A stretch of 64,000 bases of DNA from contig CM055095.1 in NCBI GenBank assembly GCA_029204225.1, forward strand, positions 15,840,049 to 15,904,048, read 5' to 3'. Below are positions 14,943 through 27,199 of the stretch, in pieces. The notes under the pieces were generated by a model, which saw only the letters and a list, made by a program, of their open reading frames with translations, searched no databases and was not told the origin of the DNA. Position numbers and translations under genes: made by a program. The stretch's first letter is position 1. Each line of letters starts with the position of its first letter. The DNA is from Diphasiastrum complanatum (lineage: Eukaryota > Streptophyta > Lycopodiopsida > Lycopodiales > Lycopodiaceae).

Positions 14943-15546
14943 GATCAGTAGATCAGTTCATTTCAATAAGCAACAATTTGTTATCAACAAGTTCAGTAGT
15001 TTTCATAAGAAGTATTCATTTTTTTTCTCTTATTCTGCCATAGGTGTAGACTGATCATTTATAAGCTATTGCGATTACAACTTATGTAAGAGTGAAATTT
15101 ATAGCAAAATTAGATGCGTGATTATTATAGTGCAATTAGAGTTGACAACAGATGTATTTTTCATGATTCAGCAATAAATACTGCATCCGACAATTCATCA
15201 CATGCTTTATTCTGTTCTATTGTTTCTATTATTCATGATATTATGATCTGAGTTCTAATAGTTGACAATGAGGTGATTTTTTTCTATCATTCATTTTGCA
15301 CACTTGTGAATGATAACAAGTTGTGTTTATCATAGTAGCTTCATCAAAATCAAAACTATTTTGTAGATATTGCAAATGAACCATAGAGTATTGTCTCAAC
15401 AATAGCAACCGCAACAATAGTATGCTAATACAAAAAAAAAAAAAAAAAAAAGCTTTAATAGATTTTGACAAAAAAGCTGATGAAGCAACATTTATGGCAA
15501 ATGAGGACCAACAAGATGTTGATTCTTAATATTTAAATTCAAGTGC

Positions 15547-15967
15547 ATGACAAGCCAGCGAAATTGGTTTCATGAGTATAGTCAAGCTATGACTCAGAAG
15601 TATGTCTCATTGGACAATAGAACTACTCACAGTATTGATGGTATTGGCATTATCAAATTGCAATTCTGGGATGGTACTACTTTCATTCCAACTATTCTTC
15701 ATGTTCCAGATCTTAACCAAAATCTACTTTCTATTAGTAGAATTGTTGATTTGGGCCATAAAGTCGAATTTGATTCTAATACTTTCGATATTAGACAAAA
15801 GTAGAAAGGTACTTGCACTCAAAATGAGAAAAGGCAATCTTTATAAGCTTAGTCATTGCAATACTTCGATTGTTCAAGCTCTATCTACTTCTACTTTGGA
15901 GGATAAAGATTTACTATGGCATTATAAAATGGGTCATGGCAATCATTCAACGAGACAAACACTATAA
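15547..15967 (+). pseudogene. Copia protease/GAG-pre-integrase fragment, family A
   Basis: Two overlapping frames, one shift apart, read as copia pol between protease and integrase: VPDLNQNLLSISRIVDLGHK, then KGNLYKLSHCNTS and KDLLWHYKMGHGNHS (normally LWHxRLGHxN). The aspartyl protease triad is not visible. It breaks off into LTR-like sequence at about 15,968 instead of continuing to integrase, as does the related - strand copy at 22,011-22,358. Confidence 0.8.
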
Positions 15968-16342
15968 ATGCTTTTCATGCATCGATTCTTTCTTCAGACA
16001 GATTGTCAAAAATAAGTTCATAACTTTTATAGATCGTAATTAGCTTTGTGAGCACGCGGTTCCGCCCGCTACTGTCTTGTGCTCACCTGCATTATCTGAC
16101 TTGTATATTTCATTATACTTAATCTGAATAAACTACTATTTGGCTCTGCGTTTAGATTCTTGTCGATATTGCAATTTTTTTTACATCCTGTCTGACTATC
16201 TGATTGACTTGTTTGATTTTCTGCACGTTGCTTCCGTTACCACCGTGCATTAAACCCTAACTTTATTTTGTGTTCGCCTACTTAGTTATCAGTAGTGCAC
16301 ACACCGAGGAAAATTCTCCATTCTCCAGCATATTATCAAAGC
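15968..16342 (+). mobile_element. Family A LTR with degenerate tRNA primer site
   Basis: From TTCATAAC through CTTGTGCTCACCTGCATTAT to the CAATATTGCAAT-like block (here CGATATTGCAAT) this matches, in inverse orientation, the LTR-like sequence at about 21,740-22,010. At 16,331-16,342 the word TATTATCAAAGC resembles the initiator-methionine tRNA site TGGTATCAGAGC with three mismatches. A gag frame follows 178 bases later, as expected for the 5' side of an element. Confidence 0.6.
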
Positions 16343-16519
16343 GTATCTGATTCCTTAAGCAAGCTCATGTCAGGGCTATTTCTATAGCTTGATAAGCTTC
16401 CCACAGAACCTGATCCTACTAGCCGATAGGATAACTGTTTTCTTGTTCTATAAGTTTGCACTATATTTTCATGCTTAAGTCACTGATAGTTACTACTATC
16501 ACTTAGACTAATCTTCCAC

Positions 16520-17265
16520 ATGGCTTCCCAAGGGAAAGCCGGTCTTATCATGGACAAGCTTGATGGAGCCAACTACCATCTGTGGAAATTTAAGATGAGA
16601 ACTGTGCTAATGGCTAATGAGTTGTATGACGTTGTTATAGGTGCAGAGGCAAGACCCGAAGCCAATGATGCAGCAATCTCCTGATGGAAGCTGAAGGATG
16701 GCAAAGCATTCGCACTGATCATCCTCAATATTTTAGACACTCAAATTGGCCATGTGTCTGAAGCTCAAACATCCAAGGAAGTCTGGGACATCTTGAGCAC
16801 ATTATATGAAGTGCGAGATATAGCTTCCAAGCTACATCTCAGGAAGAAATTTTACTCCCTCAAGATGGCAAATGGTGATTCCTTGCAGAATCACATCAAC
16901 TAGTTCAAGAACCTGCTGAAGAAAATGGTCGATGTCAGATCTGCCATCAACGATCAAGACATAGTAATGACGCTGCTATCAAGCTTGCCAAGCTCATACG
17001 ACAGTTGGGTGATGATCATCACGACACACCCCAGAGCTAACTCTTTCAAGAGTCATTGCAATGTTGTTGCAGGAAGACACTCGAAGGAACGAAGCCTCCA
17101 GTTCCTCAACTACTGACTCTCATGCCTTGTACACCAACAGAGGCTCGAAAAAGCAGAAGAAAAAAGGCCCGAAGCCATCGAAGCAAAATCAGAAATCAAT
17201 ACAACATCAAGAGTAGTCGAACCCGCCAACAAAGAAGAAGCTATTTTGCAAATATTGCAAACTAA
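16520..17265 (+). pseudogene. Copia gag fragment, family A
   Basis: Translation from the ATG at 16,520 gives a copia gag (UBN2/Retrotran_gag type): KLDGANYHLWKFKMRTVLM near the N-terminus, TSKEVWDILSTLYE in the middle, and LLSSLPSSYDSWV towards the end of the capsid region. Stops interrupt it (TGA near 16,682 and TAG near 16,903), and the zinc knuckle and protease are lost at about 17,265. A similar gag scrap lies on the - strand at 24,821-25,085. Confidence 0.85.
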
Positions 17266-18623
17266 TTTTCAAAGGTTTGATACCCCTAATAGTGACCATT
17301 GTGTACCAAATTTTTTCACAGCCTTTGGATAACTTCAATACACAAGTGAATATGTGGATGCAAAGTTTCATTCAAATATATTGAGAAAATCTTCCAAAAT
17401 AGTGAGAAAACCATCAAAGAGCCTTTAATTTTACAACTTTTGACTTTTTCGGCAAGTTCTGATGGATCAAATTCACATGCAAGTGAAATCAAACCCTAAC
17501 TACTATAATTCTATGTTTTCTCATTTTAAAAATATGTCTTAACATTTCACATAGAAAACTCAAAATGCCCATATCTACTTCAATAGACTTTCAAGCTAAA
17601 AATCCTTGTTTATGAGATTGTTATGATCATTTAGACATATTTTAGAGTTGAAAATCATAGAAAGAAAATGATTACCCTCATGAACCACAATATATTTGCA
17701 ACTTTCTTCCTCAAATTGGCATCAATCAGCATGTCTTGAACTCCTCGTTTCCAACATGAAATGCTAAGCCTAAAAAGGAGATGTCAAAATCACCACAATG
17801 TCTAGAAAAAGGGAGACATGATATCCATCATAGTCAACATCACTCAAATCTCCTTCCACCCTTGAATCCAGTTCCAGTGTGAAACCATGTTAAGTGTGAC
17901 ATGCATGTGTATGTGGCCAAAAGTGTTATTTATAGCTCCTAGGCATTCTACCCTCATAGTATTATGTTATGTATGTACTCTTAAGCTAATTTTATAAGAT
18001 TAAGAGATTATTCTGGAGTAGAAGTTCTTTATGTGCAATGATAGCATATATCTTAGAGAAATTAAAGAATGTGATGTTATTTTGTTGGGAGATTGCAAAG
18101 TGTCATTGAGATCACCAACAAGTAATACATCGAGATGAATGTAAGAAAATACAAATGATGACTAGTGATGCTATTATCAATATTTTCTTGAAAAGATTCT
18201 GATTTACTTATTTGAACAGGTCAACCAAGTTTGATATTTTGTTAATCATTACTTAGTTCAAACAGAACTTGATAGTCCCTGGACATTATTACTAGATAAT
18301 TGCTTACATGCTATATGTAATAGCATAGATAAAAGTGTGCCAAATAAATAAATTGCACCACACAAGTTATATTTAAGGTCTTTGTATTTTTATGAAATGA
18401 TGTGCAAGAATAGTCCCATCTTGTTGACATCAACCATTGTGATCTTTGGGTGTTCAAATAGAACAATCTTGAGTCTATGTAAATAATTCAAAGTGAAATT
18501 GAATTTTAATTCATGAATCATAATGATTTGAGGAGAACATGAGCCATATATGATGTTCTCATAATACAAGCAACATCAATTTCTTGATAAATGAAAATTT
18601 TGACAACTTTAGCCAGGTACAAC

Positions 18624-18628
<5 letters not shown>
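17266..18628. other. AT-rich, nothing recognised
   Basis: No coding, RNA or terminal-repeat signal could be supported here. The AT-rich stretch 18,674-19,588, beyond the (CA)n tract, is the same. Confidence 0.6.

Positions 18629-18673
<45 letters not shown>
18629..18673. repeat. (CA)n microsatellite, 45 bp
   Basis: Uninterrupted AC/CA dinucleotides. Confidence 0.97.
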
Positions 18674-18674
<1 letters not shown>

Positions 18675-19584
18675 CCAACCAAAGTGCAAGATTCAAAGAA
18701 TCCTTAGTTAGATTAAAAAAAAAATGGCTCATGCACCAAATATGAAATTATGAATTTTGAACATTATACAATCTCATGTCTCGAAAGTCAAAAGCTTATT
18801 AGTTAAGCATTTTTCATTTCCATAAAAATCATCTAAAAAGTTCTTAACTTTCTATAGTGCAAGTAAAGCATGCCATCTTGTAAATTGTAATTTAAGTGCT
18901 TGAGCTCATTCATTCCAAGTTTCATTGTTTGATTATACATTTTATAGTACTTAACACAATTAACAACACATACTAACCAATCATGATTGTGGAAAAAGAA
19001 TGATGTAGATATATTTTAAAGCATATTTTTGTTCCATGCAAAGATCAAATGTCTTGCTTATCATACACACTTTAACACTTGAATCTTAGAATTCTAAAGA
19101 ATAAGCATGATATTTTTAGTTAGAATAACACAATATGGTTAAAATGTTAGCCTACGTTTTGTTGTTTTTTACATTTTATGTGGTTAGATTGTCACAAATG
19201 AGTCAAAATTGTACATATCTCGTCTACAACTATGTGACGACTTGAAAAGTGGGTTGTCAATTACACCTTATTATAATCTATATGATCAAGATTATGATTA
19301 AAGCATAGCTCAACTAGTCATTTTGATACCCAAAAAAAAAAAAAGTAGATAGTGATGGAAAATAACAATGCACCAAGATACAAGAATGAAAATCTAATTC
19401 TAGCACATAATTATGATCCCATCCCTGACGGTAGACCACCTCATTAGTATACCAAAACTTGTCTATGAGAGAGATACTACAAAAGTAGAATGAGAGAGAT
19501 CAAAGTAGACAATGTGTAGCCACTTCCTTCTCTTCAATTTTTCACAAAATGAGAGAGATAGAAAATCATCCTCCTACACATTAG

Positions 19585-20433
<849 letters not shown>

Positions 20434-20834
20434 CTTGTATTCACACTATTGTGGCTTGGTAATGAAGTTGTTGTTGGACCGATCATAGGCTTTGACTTGG
20501 TTGAGTGGTTTGGCTCCATTGTCTCCTTTTGAGTGTTATGTAGGCTTGATCTCTAGGGATCATTTCATTGGCATCCATGAGTAACCATCCTTTGAATAAT
20601 TCATACTCACATTTAGAATCCATAGTCAAAGGATTTTTTTTGATAATATAAACACTAATAATTTTTCATGGAAATCATTTTGAAAGCCTCATTTGATTTA
20701 TCTTTACTAAGCCTAAGCAATGTGTTTATGAGTTTATCCGTAATATGTAAAATTCAAGTAAAGTTTTTTGGTGTTTGGCAAGGAGGATCTTGTAGCACTA
20801 GAGATTTTGCATGGAATGATTTAGGGCTTAGCGT

Positions 20835-21336
20835 TTGAGTGCATTTTTGACTAAGCTTATCTCACATTTGGTTTTGAACTATGCAGCTTTAACCACATCG
20901 GATTATAACGCATGTTACATTTGTGGACCGCTTTTGGAGGGTCGTCATAGCACAAATATGTTGAAAAAAGTGGTCTACAAAAATCATCGCAAATACTTGC
21001 CGCTTGATCATCCTTTTCAAAGGTTGAAGGGCAAAGATCCTTTAACTACACCACCACCCTCACACATGGGAGTAGTGGAATGGCATGGTGAATGGGTTAA
21101 ATATCATGATGTTAATTCTTCATGGAATGAATCCATTGATGGTATGAAACAGTTGTCTATTTTTCATAAATTACCCTGTTTAAAAAATTTATTGATAAAT
21201 CATCTATTGGATCCTATGCACATATTCAAAAACATAAGTGAATCACTATGGAACCACATCATTGGCATAAAAGACAACTCCCCAGCTCGTAAAGATCTAC
21301 AAGCGGCCGACATGAAAAGACCCTATTGGATTCAAT
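20835..21336 (+). pseudogene. CACTA (En/Spm) transposase TNP2 fragment
   Basis: The frame contains hallmarks of the plant TNP2/Transposase_21 family in order: the Cys pair YNACYICGP, then KYLPLDHPFQR, HKLPCLKNLLINHLLDPMHI (normally LxxWxxLxLRHNLDVMHIEKN), FKNISESLWNHIIG, and ARKDLQAADMKR. TNP2 is several hundred residues long, so only a central piece is left. No TIR beginning CACTA was found. From about 21,385 the frame runs into copia LTR sequence of the opposite orientation, suggesting a later insertion. Confidence 0.82.
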
Positions 21337-21389
21337 ACACTGAAGGTGTAGATTGTTGGAAAGAGGGGTGTGAAGAAAGAAAACTAAAA

Positions 21390-22010
21390 AAAAAAACAAA
21401 CACGAAAACGAAGCAAACTCGAAACTCGAAAAAGAAATAAACTCGAACGAAAATTGTTCGTGCGTAGCGGAATAAGCTATCTCACTCTTTTCTTAAGCAT
21501 GACTACGCCTATCAGACTCGAACAAAACATAAGTGATAGAAATCACGTTCGATCTGATTACGTAGCCAAACATTAAGCATCAAATACATCAAAAAGATAA
21601 TTTGTCGTGAACAGCTAGACAAATTATTAGTCACAAATTATTCGCGAAGAGCTGGACTAATAATCAGTCGCAAATTAGTTGTGAAAAGCAATAAATATTA
21701 GTCGCGAATAGCTAGACTAATAATAATTCGCAAAGAGCAGACTACCAGATTAAGTAATAAGAAAGCCAGACAGAATGTAGAAAGGCATTGCAATATTGAC
21801 ACAAATCTGAATGTAGAACAAACAGAGCTGTAATCAGATTAAGTATAGCAAAATATACAGGTCAATAATGCAAGTGAGCACAAGACAATAGCGGACGTAA
21901 ACGCGTGGTTCACAAAGTTAATCACACAATCTGTAAAGGTGATGAACCTATAACTAACAATACATCTGAAAGAAAAGAATCAATGTGCGAAAGCATCTAC
22001 AATGTCTGTC
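21390..22010 (-). mobile_element. Family A LTR-like sequence
   Basis: In reverse complement this matches the LTR at 15,968-16,330 (shared CTTGTGCTCAC, ATACTTAATCTGA and ATATTGCAAT). The distal part (about 21,600-21,735) holds a degenerate direct repeat built from TTAGTCGCGAATAGCTAGAC-like units, and the end carries CGAGTTT-type short repeats. No coding content. Confidence 0.6.
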
Positions 22011-22358
22011 TCTAATTATCAGTGATGTTTCATTTTGATGCTCGACTTTATCACTAGGATAGTCTAGATCAAGAACAATAGAATGTTCAGACATTTGTTG
22101 TACAACAGCATGATTCAAGTGACTAAGTCTATAATGCCAAAGTAAACTTTTATTTGCTTGAATAGAAGTACTGAGATCCTCACTAGAGGCAGAAAAGCAA
22201 TGACCTAATCTATACAAGTATCCATGCCTCTTTCTGAGTGCTAGAATCTTGCTTGTCCTATCAACTACTTTGCACTGATCACATTCGAGTTCTACTTTAT
22301 GCATAGATCTGTGATTCTGTTGTAGGAAAAATAGTAATTCTTCTTCCACAGAGAACAC
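22011..22358 (-). pseudogene. Copia GAG-pre-integrase fragment, family A
   Basis: The - strand frame includes RKRHGYLYRLGHCFSASSED, LLWHYRLSHLNHAVVQQM and HSIVLDLDYPSDKVE. It matches the element at 5,850-5,600 closely, including the same unusual residues. It ends just before integrase and passes into LTR-like sequence. Only about 115 codons of pol remain. Confidence 0.85.
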
Positions 22359-22955
22359 GATGAAAGTTTGAATAAATCAAAAAAATATTAGTGTCTTCAA
22401 TTGGGTCTGTTTCTGATCTATGCACTAATAGAACAGTTTTGCCTTGATTGAATATAGCATGCGGAATTAATATGCAAAATTAAGAGACAACTTAAGACAA
22501 TTTTAGACAAACAAAAACTATTGATCAAAAACAAATTTTATAACTCTGAATTTCAATCACCAATATACATTTCTTGTTGTCTTATCTCGCTGTTGTGTCT
22601 CTGATTAAATGAGTCTGAGAGTCTCTTCAGTGTGAGAGTGTAGTTACAACGAGTAGTTCACATGTATTTATATTGCTACAGGAGAGGTCTTTTGGCCTTT
22701 TAATTACAGGTCTTTTGGCCTTTTAATTCTGCAACAGTATATCTAACCGTTTACAACGGTTGATATTTAAATAAACGCTCTGTTTCCAGGCTTGAATAAT
22801 TTCTGTTCGCGAATATTTTGCAACAGTCTGTCTCTTTGTCACAACTTCATATTTCGCGAATTCTTTGAGACAGTTGATAGATTTGAGCTTGAAGAAGAAT
22901 CCAGAATATTTCGCAAATTGTTCGTGACAGGGGACAATTTCGCGACAGGTACGAT
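22359..22955. other. No gene; short tandem duplication
   Basis: Possibly LTR or leader sequence of the neighbouring copia pieces. AGGTCTTTTGGCCTTTTAAT occurs twice in tandem between about 22,684 and 22,728. TTCGCGAA-type words recur near 22,806-22,945. No coding signal. Confidence 0.5.
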
Positions 22956-23029
22956 TTGAACTTGGATGAACAAGGTATTGTTTTCTGCCCAATCAGTGTT
23001 GTGCCACCCGCAGGTCTATGCTTAATGGA

Positions 23030-23666
23030 ATCAGACCAGGTTACTACCCGTCAGAAAGGAAAGAAGCAAACTGCTCCATCACCGCCTCTTTTTGCCTCAT
23101 CTCCAGCTCTTGCTTCTATGAGTGCGCCACCTCTTTTCGGTCTGATGTCTCTCATAACTAGTATGCACACTGATCTCTTGGCTCTTCAAGAATGAGTAAC
23201 TACACTTGAAATGGAAAATGCAAGCCTCAAAGCTCAAATGGATGCATTTAGCAAAGCTCCAGAAGTGAACCCTGATCAGGTCAAGGCACTGGAGGAGAAA
23301 ATTCAGACCTCGACAAAAAGTTGGGCTGACATGCTCAAACATATCGAAGCAAAAAGTAATCAGATGGTTTCACAGGCGATGGAAGAACAAGCCATATGAG
23401 AATACAAATCTCAAAACGTCTGTGTTAGAGGTCTTTCCGAAATTGACCCCCTGCTTGCAGCCAAAGAACTTTTGGCCTCACTTTCCTATGAGGAAGAGGA
23501 AGGCGCCCTGGAAGCAGCTTGGCACAGTAAGTTCAACTCTTCAGTTGTCTTTATCTATTTCAAATACACTGATTATCGTAATGAAGTTCTTAGGCGTCGT
23601 AAATGTCTTAAAGGCAGTAACGTTTTTGTTTATGAGGATCTAACTGCCTTACAGTGGAAGGAATAG
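23030..23666 (+). pseudogene. LINE ORF1p-like frame of repeat E, copy 1
   Basis: Successive frames separated by stops and a frameshift read as a serine/proline-rich N-terminus, a helical heptad-like stretch (LEMENASLKAQMDAF, VKALEEKIQ), SWADMLKHIEAKSNQM, then a C-terminal block YRNEVLRRRKCLKGSNVFVY followed by EDLT. The last block aligns with HRREVLGKRFKLRDTKIYLD plus EDLT in copy 2 and resembles the C-terminal domain of L1-type ORF1 proteins, which bind RNA. No reverse transcriptase was found nearby, so an ORF1-only non-autonomous element is possible. The family assignment is inference. Confidence 0.5.
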
Positions 23667-24035
23667 AAGCGCAGCTCGTTGAGGAAGCAAATGCAATAGG
23701 AAAAAGGGTTATTTTTTGGATGGTTGACATTTTCTAGTCACCCCATCCGGAACTCATCACTCAATGATGCCTCCTACGTGAGAGCTTTTAGTCCATATAG
23801 AATTTTCAGACTGTATTTAAAGTTGCCTCCTGCGTGAGAGCTATCATTGAAGCTTATTGTTTGAAGTTAGGTTGAGAGTTAGAGCATTGAAGAGATATTT
23901 TTCTCTTCTTAGTTAGTTTAGTTTTAGTTTTGTTGTTTTGACGACATTGCTCCGTCTTGGTGCCATCCATTTTGATGTACTTGTTTCGTCTTATATGCCT
24001 TTGGGCATGAAAAAAGATGTTAATAAAGATTTCTT

Positions 24036-24038
<3 letters not shown>

Positions 24039-24082
<44 letters not shown>
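24039..24082. repeat. (CT)n tract inside repeat E copy 1
   Basis: 44 bp of TC/CT directly after TTAATAAAGATTTCTTTC. The corresponding tract in copy 2 is 111 bp. Confidence 0.95.
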
Positions 24083-24087
<5 letters not shown>

Positions 24088-24820
24088 ACAAATCTAAGAT
24101 TCATTTACCATCAAACACTATCTTCATTTACTTTACACTTAACACTTAGCGCTATCTATTTAAACACTTAACATTGTCTATTCAAACACTTAACACAGCA
24201 CTATCTATTCAAACACTTATCTTTCATTTCTTCACTTTCTTTCACGAAAACAAACAAAACAAACTTTATCTTTAAAAAATAAAGCGAAACATAAACTCTA
24301 AACATCAATAGCATGAAATGATCTTCAAGATCCAAGCTCCAAATGCAAAAATCACTCCAAACTCGCCTTTAATCGCTCAAACCTACACAAAAAAAAAGAG
24401 TGAAAAGAAAGACGCTGGATCACGCGAAATGTCTAAAAATCATCAGACGTCAAAATCCGACGCCCTCCAGACACGTTAGATGTCCATGTCAGTCAGGACT
24501 CGGACATCAGAAGCCAGTGGTTGTAGACAGGCTTTTGGATTGCTGATGTGGACGTTAGATTTCGACGTCCGTCGGATTCCGATGTCCAAGTCCGATGACA
24601 TGTAATTTTGTTTTTTAAAAAAATATTTCATGCCATGCTGTCAGATTCCAACATGTCGGATTCCGACGTCCACTTTGAAAATTGGTTGCCGCCACAATTT
24701 TCTGATCACCAGACCGTCAGTTTTGAAAGTTTTGCCTGGATGTCGGATTTCGACGCGTCAAATTGTGACGAATTCTAAAATTTCCAAAAATCCATCCACA
24801 AAATATGTTATTGTGCTCAT

Positions 24821-25085
24821 AGAATGTACTCAATATATTCCATGCCTCTTTTGAAGACTGCGCTTGTCTGATGTGGCCAATCTGTGTGTCAAAGATGTTA
24901 AGGGTGATCAAAAGGAAAAAGCCTTGCCATCCCTGAGCTTCCATGTGAAAATGGCTTGCTCATCGACACTGGAAAGTAGTTCGGTTCCAATGACTATTTT
25001 TCAAAGCTCCTTGGCCATCAGTACACCCTCATCTTGAATATCCACAAATGGTAGTTCGAACCATCGAGTTTGTCTACCATTAGAG
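24821..25085 (-). pseudogene. Copia gag N-terminal fragment, family A
   Basis: Read from 25,085 downwards: VDKLDGSNYHLWIFKMR, then WKLRDGKA and FDTQIGHIRQAQSSKEAWN, ending STFYE where repeat E begins. This closely parallels the + strand gag at 16,520. It has frame breaks. Its position next to a primer-binding site at 25,238 gives the normal 5' order LTR, primer site, gag on the - strand. Confidence 0.8.
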
Positions 25086-25237
25086 CAGATTATGATTGCA
25101 AATCCATTTCGAATTTCGGGATGAGTGTAATGCAAATAGTAGATTAATGTAACTGAAAACAATCATAGCAAATGTCTACACTATCAGAACTATTGTTCTG
25201 ATTATGCTCTAAGTCCGCTTCACAGAATCATAGACGA

Positions 25238-25250
25238 GGCTCTGATACCA
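25238..25250 (-). other. Primer-binding site (initiator tRNA-Met) and adjoining 5' LTR
   Basis: The - strand reads TGGTATCAGAGCC, the perfect copia primer site. The LTR then lies at 25,251 and above, with its 3' terminus reading ...AATCCCAACA on the - strand. The LTR's outer end is not defined but may reach about 25,460. Confidence 0.85.
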
Positions 25251-25460
25251 TGTTGGGATTTTGTCGGTGACAGCGCGGAGGAGTAGCGGAATCCTGGGTG
25301 CATGCAACTATGTCTATTGGATTCAGACAAACAACGATAAATCGAAGTCTGTCTTACTTGGGCCTTGGCATTTTGCAAGTAAGTTTGTTGCGAGTTTAGC
25401 GAGTTTTTGTTGCAAACAACTTTTCTAAAATGATAGCACATGGTGTGCTATTTTTTTTGT

Positions 25461-26186
25461 GATGAAAAATAGTGTTTTGTACCAGGCTAATTCCATGTGT
25501 ACTAGTGTGTCCATTTGTAGTCAAATGTACATAAGTCAGCGAAATAAATTGCAGTCAATCAAAGAACACGATGGTATAGTATTTTTATAATCTCATTATG
25601 AGATTAGAACCACAGTGGAGTATGCATTATTTAAACAATTGTTTTGTTTGTAGAAGCAACATTGAATATGGCATTGAAAAATATAAAGAATGAATGAGGC
25701 TCATTTCTTATTTGAAAAAGTGAAAAAAAGATGTGAAGTTGAGCATTTAAGATTGGTACAAAGGCACATAATGATATATCAACAAGTAACAATGATGAGA
25801 TATATTTTTAAAACATCTGAATTCATGGGATGTCACTTAAATAAGGCCTACAACTAGCCACATAGGCACTCACAACAATGCTATGTTTCTCTCTCTCGAT
25901 AATACTTGGAACAATGTCATTCTAAGATCGTGTATTGCTACTTAAACAAGACCTACAACTAGCCACACAGGCACTCACAACAATACTATGTTTCTCTTTC
26001 TCGATAATACTTGAAATAATTCAGAGATACTTTACTTGGGCTGATGCATAATCATGTTGTTGTCAATATCCATTCCCAGAATAACAATGTACACAAAGTA
26101 CATATGCTTGCATGGTATAAATTTTCCCCTAGATTTGTTTCTTTTGAAGTCTTCACAAGTACATTCCGGTGACTCACAAATTTCAA
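25461..26186. other. No gene; 105-bp tandem duplication
   Basis: From about 25,835 to 26,030 a segment containing CCTACAACTAGCCACA...GGCACTCACAACAAT and CTCGATAATACTTG occurs twice with a 105-bp period and a few mismatches. The rest is AT-rich with no recognised content. Confidence 0.75.
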
Positions 26187-27100
26187 CTACGTAGGTATTC
26201 CTAGAAGGGTAATTGCAAAACTGTGGACCAAAAATTTAACATCACAATATTTTGTAAGCACTTCCTCTTTGATGACACTTGCTTTCAACTCAATTGCTTT
26301 TGTGATTCTTTCCTTTGCATCTACGGAAATAGAGTTCCTCCTCGTCGTGTTTCCTCTCTGCACGGGCGTGACAAAATCTTCCACATGTGTGCATGTGGGT
26401 TCCTCATTTATTGTGGTTGTGGATTCTATGCCAACTTCCTGCATGATTTCCATTATGTAGCCACCCTTGTTCAACATATCCACCTCCTCTTGGTTTTTTA
26501 TTTGTTCTAGAGCTAGCATACCATTGTCCTTCATTCTTTGATGGAGGTTTAATTATAGTCATGTTAAGTTGCCAGGTATGAGTAACATCTGAAGGGCAAA
26601 ATCACATATATTGCATATTTTCTCCCTTGATATTTTGGCGTCTCCCAAAAAAGCTGGGCACAACAATTGTTTCATTTGCTTTTCCTGAAGCAATAAGTTG
26701 ACTGCATTTTTTTCTACCGTCAATCATACCCATACAGACTATTCGGCTACCACTTGGTATACATCATAAAGCCCACATAGTCTTGTGAACCTCTCTCTCT
26801 CTAATACCACCTACTAATTGCAAGTGGCGTTTGAAATTGCATTCTTGATGAGGTACCTCTACCTAAGGAACACTTTGTCGAGGCATAGTTACGTACACAA
26901 TGTCGGGCCTATGTGACACTGTATCATCTTCCTTCCCCCATTCTGCAATTGGACGTCTCTTTGGAACACTTTGTTCATTTCCAACGATCATGGGAGAAGT
27001 TGTTGAAAGAGAGGCAAAATCGACTGCGTTACGAACAAGGTTCACAAATGGTTGTCCCTTGAATGTTTCTTTTCTTTGCCGATTTGGAGGAAGTACCTTT
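26187..27100 (-). other. Unassigned open frames, possible decayed gene
   Basis: The frame 26,534-26,187 (115 codons, acidic and helical, including VDAKERITKAIELKASVIKE) and the frame 27,045-26,863 (PMIVGNEQSVPKRRPIAEWG) are longer than expected by chance, but I recognise no family and no splice joins connect them. They may be exons of a broken gene or the flank of the LINE at 27.2-28.7 kb. Confidence 0.25.
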
Positions 27101-27199
27101 TTTGGTGGCTTTTCCCATTATTGTCAAGGCTTATAGTCTTAAGGGGTCGAAGAAGCTGTAGTTTCTCTATCTGACTACTGTCTGCTTCGTGAGCAACTA

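Larger units (their letters stand above)
22956..24820 (+). mobile_element. Dispersed repeat E, copy 1
   Basis: This segment and 53,990-55,921 share one layout: a broken frame for a coiled-coil, ORF1p-like protein; a block with TTTTGTT...TTTGACG and GATGTTAATAAAG; a (CT)n tract (44 bp here, 111 bp there); a block with CTATTCAAACACTTA; a cluster of GACGTC-type palindromes; and a common end at TATGTTATTGTGCT. Beyond that word the copies diverge, so it probably marks an element end. Here the end abuts a copia gag scrap on the - strand. The left end is not defined. Confidence 0.65.

Noticed and set aside
25238-25250. A tRNA gene suggested by a TGGTATCAGAGCC-type match
   Set aside because: Only 13 bases match the 3' end of initiator tRNA and there is no cloverleaf; this is a retrotransposon primer site. 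No tRNA or rRNA gene was found anywhere in the window.
26223-26510. + strand 95-codon hydrophobic, Cys-rich frame
   Set aside because: It is the antisense shadow of the longer - strand frame, with no independent support.
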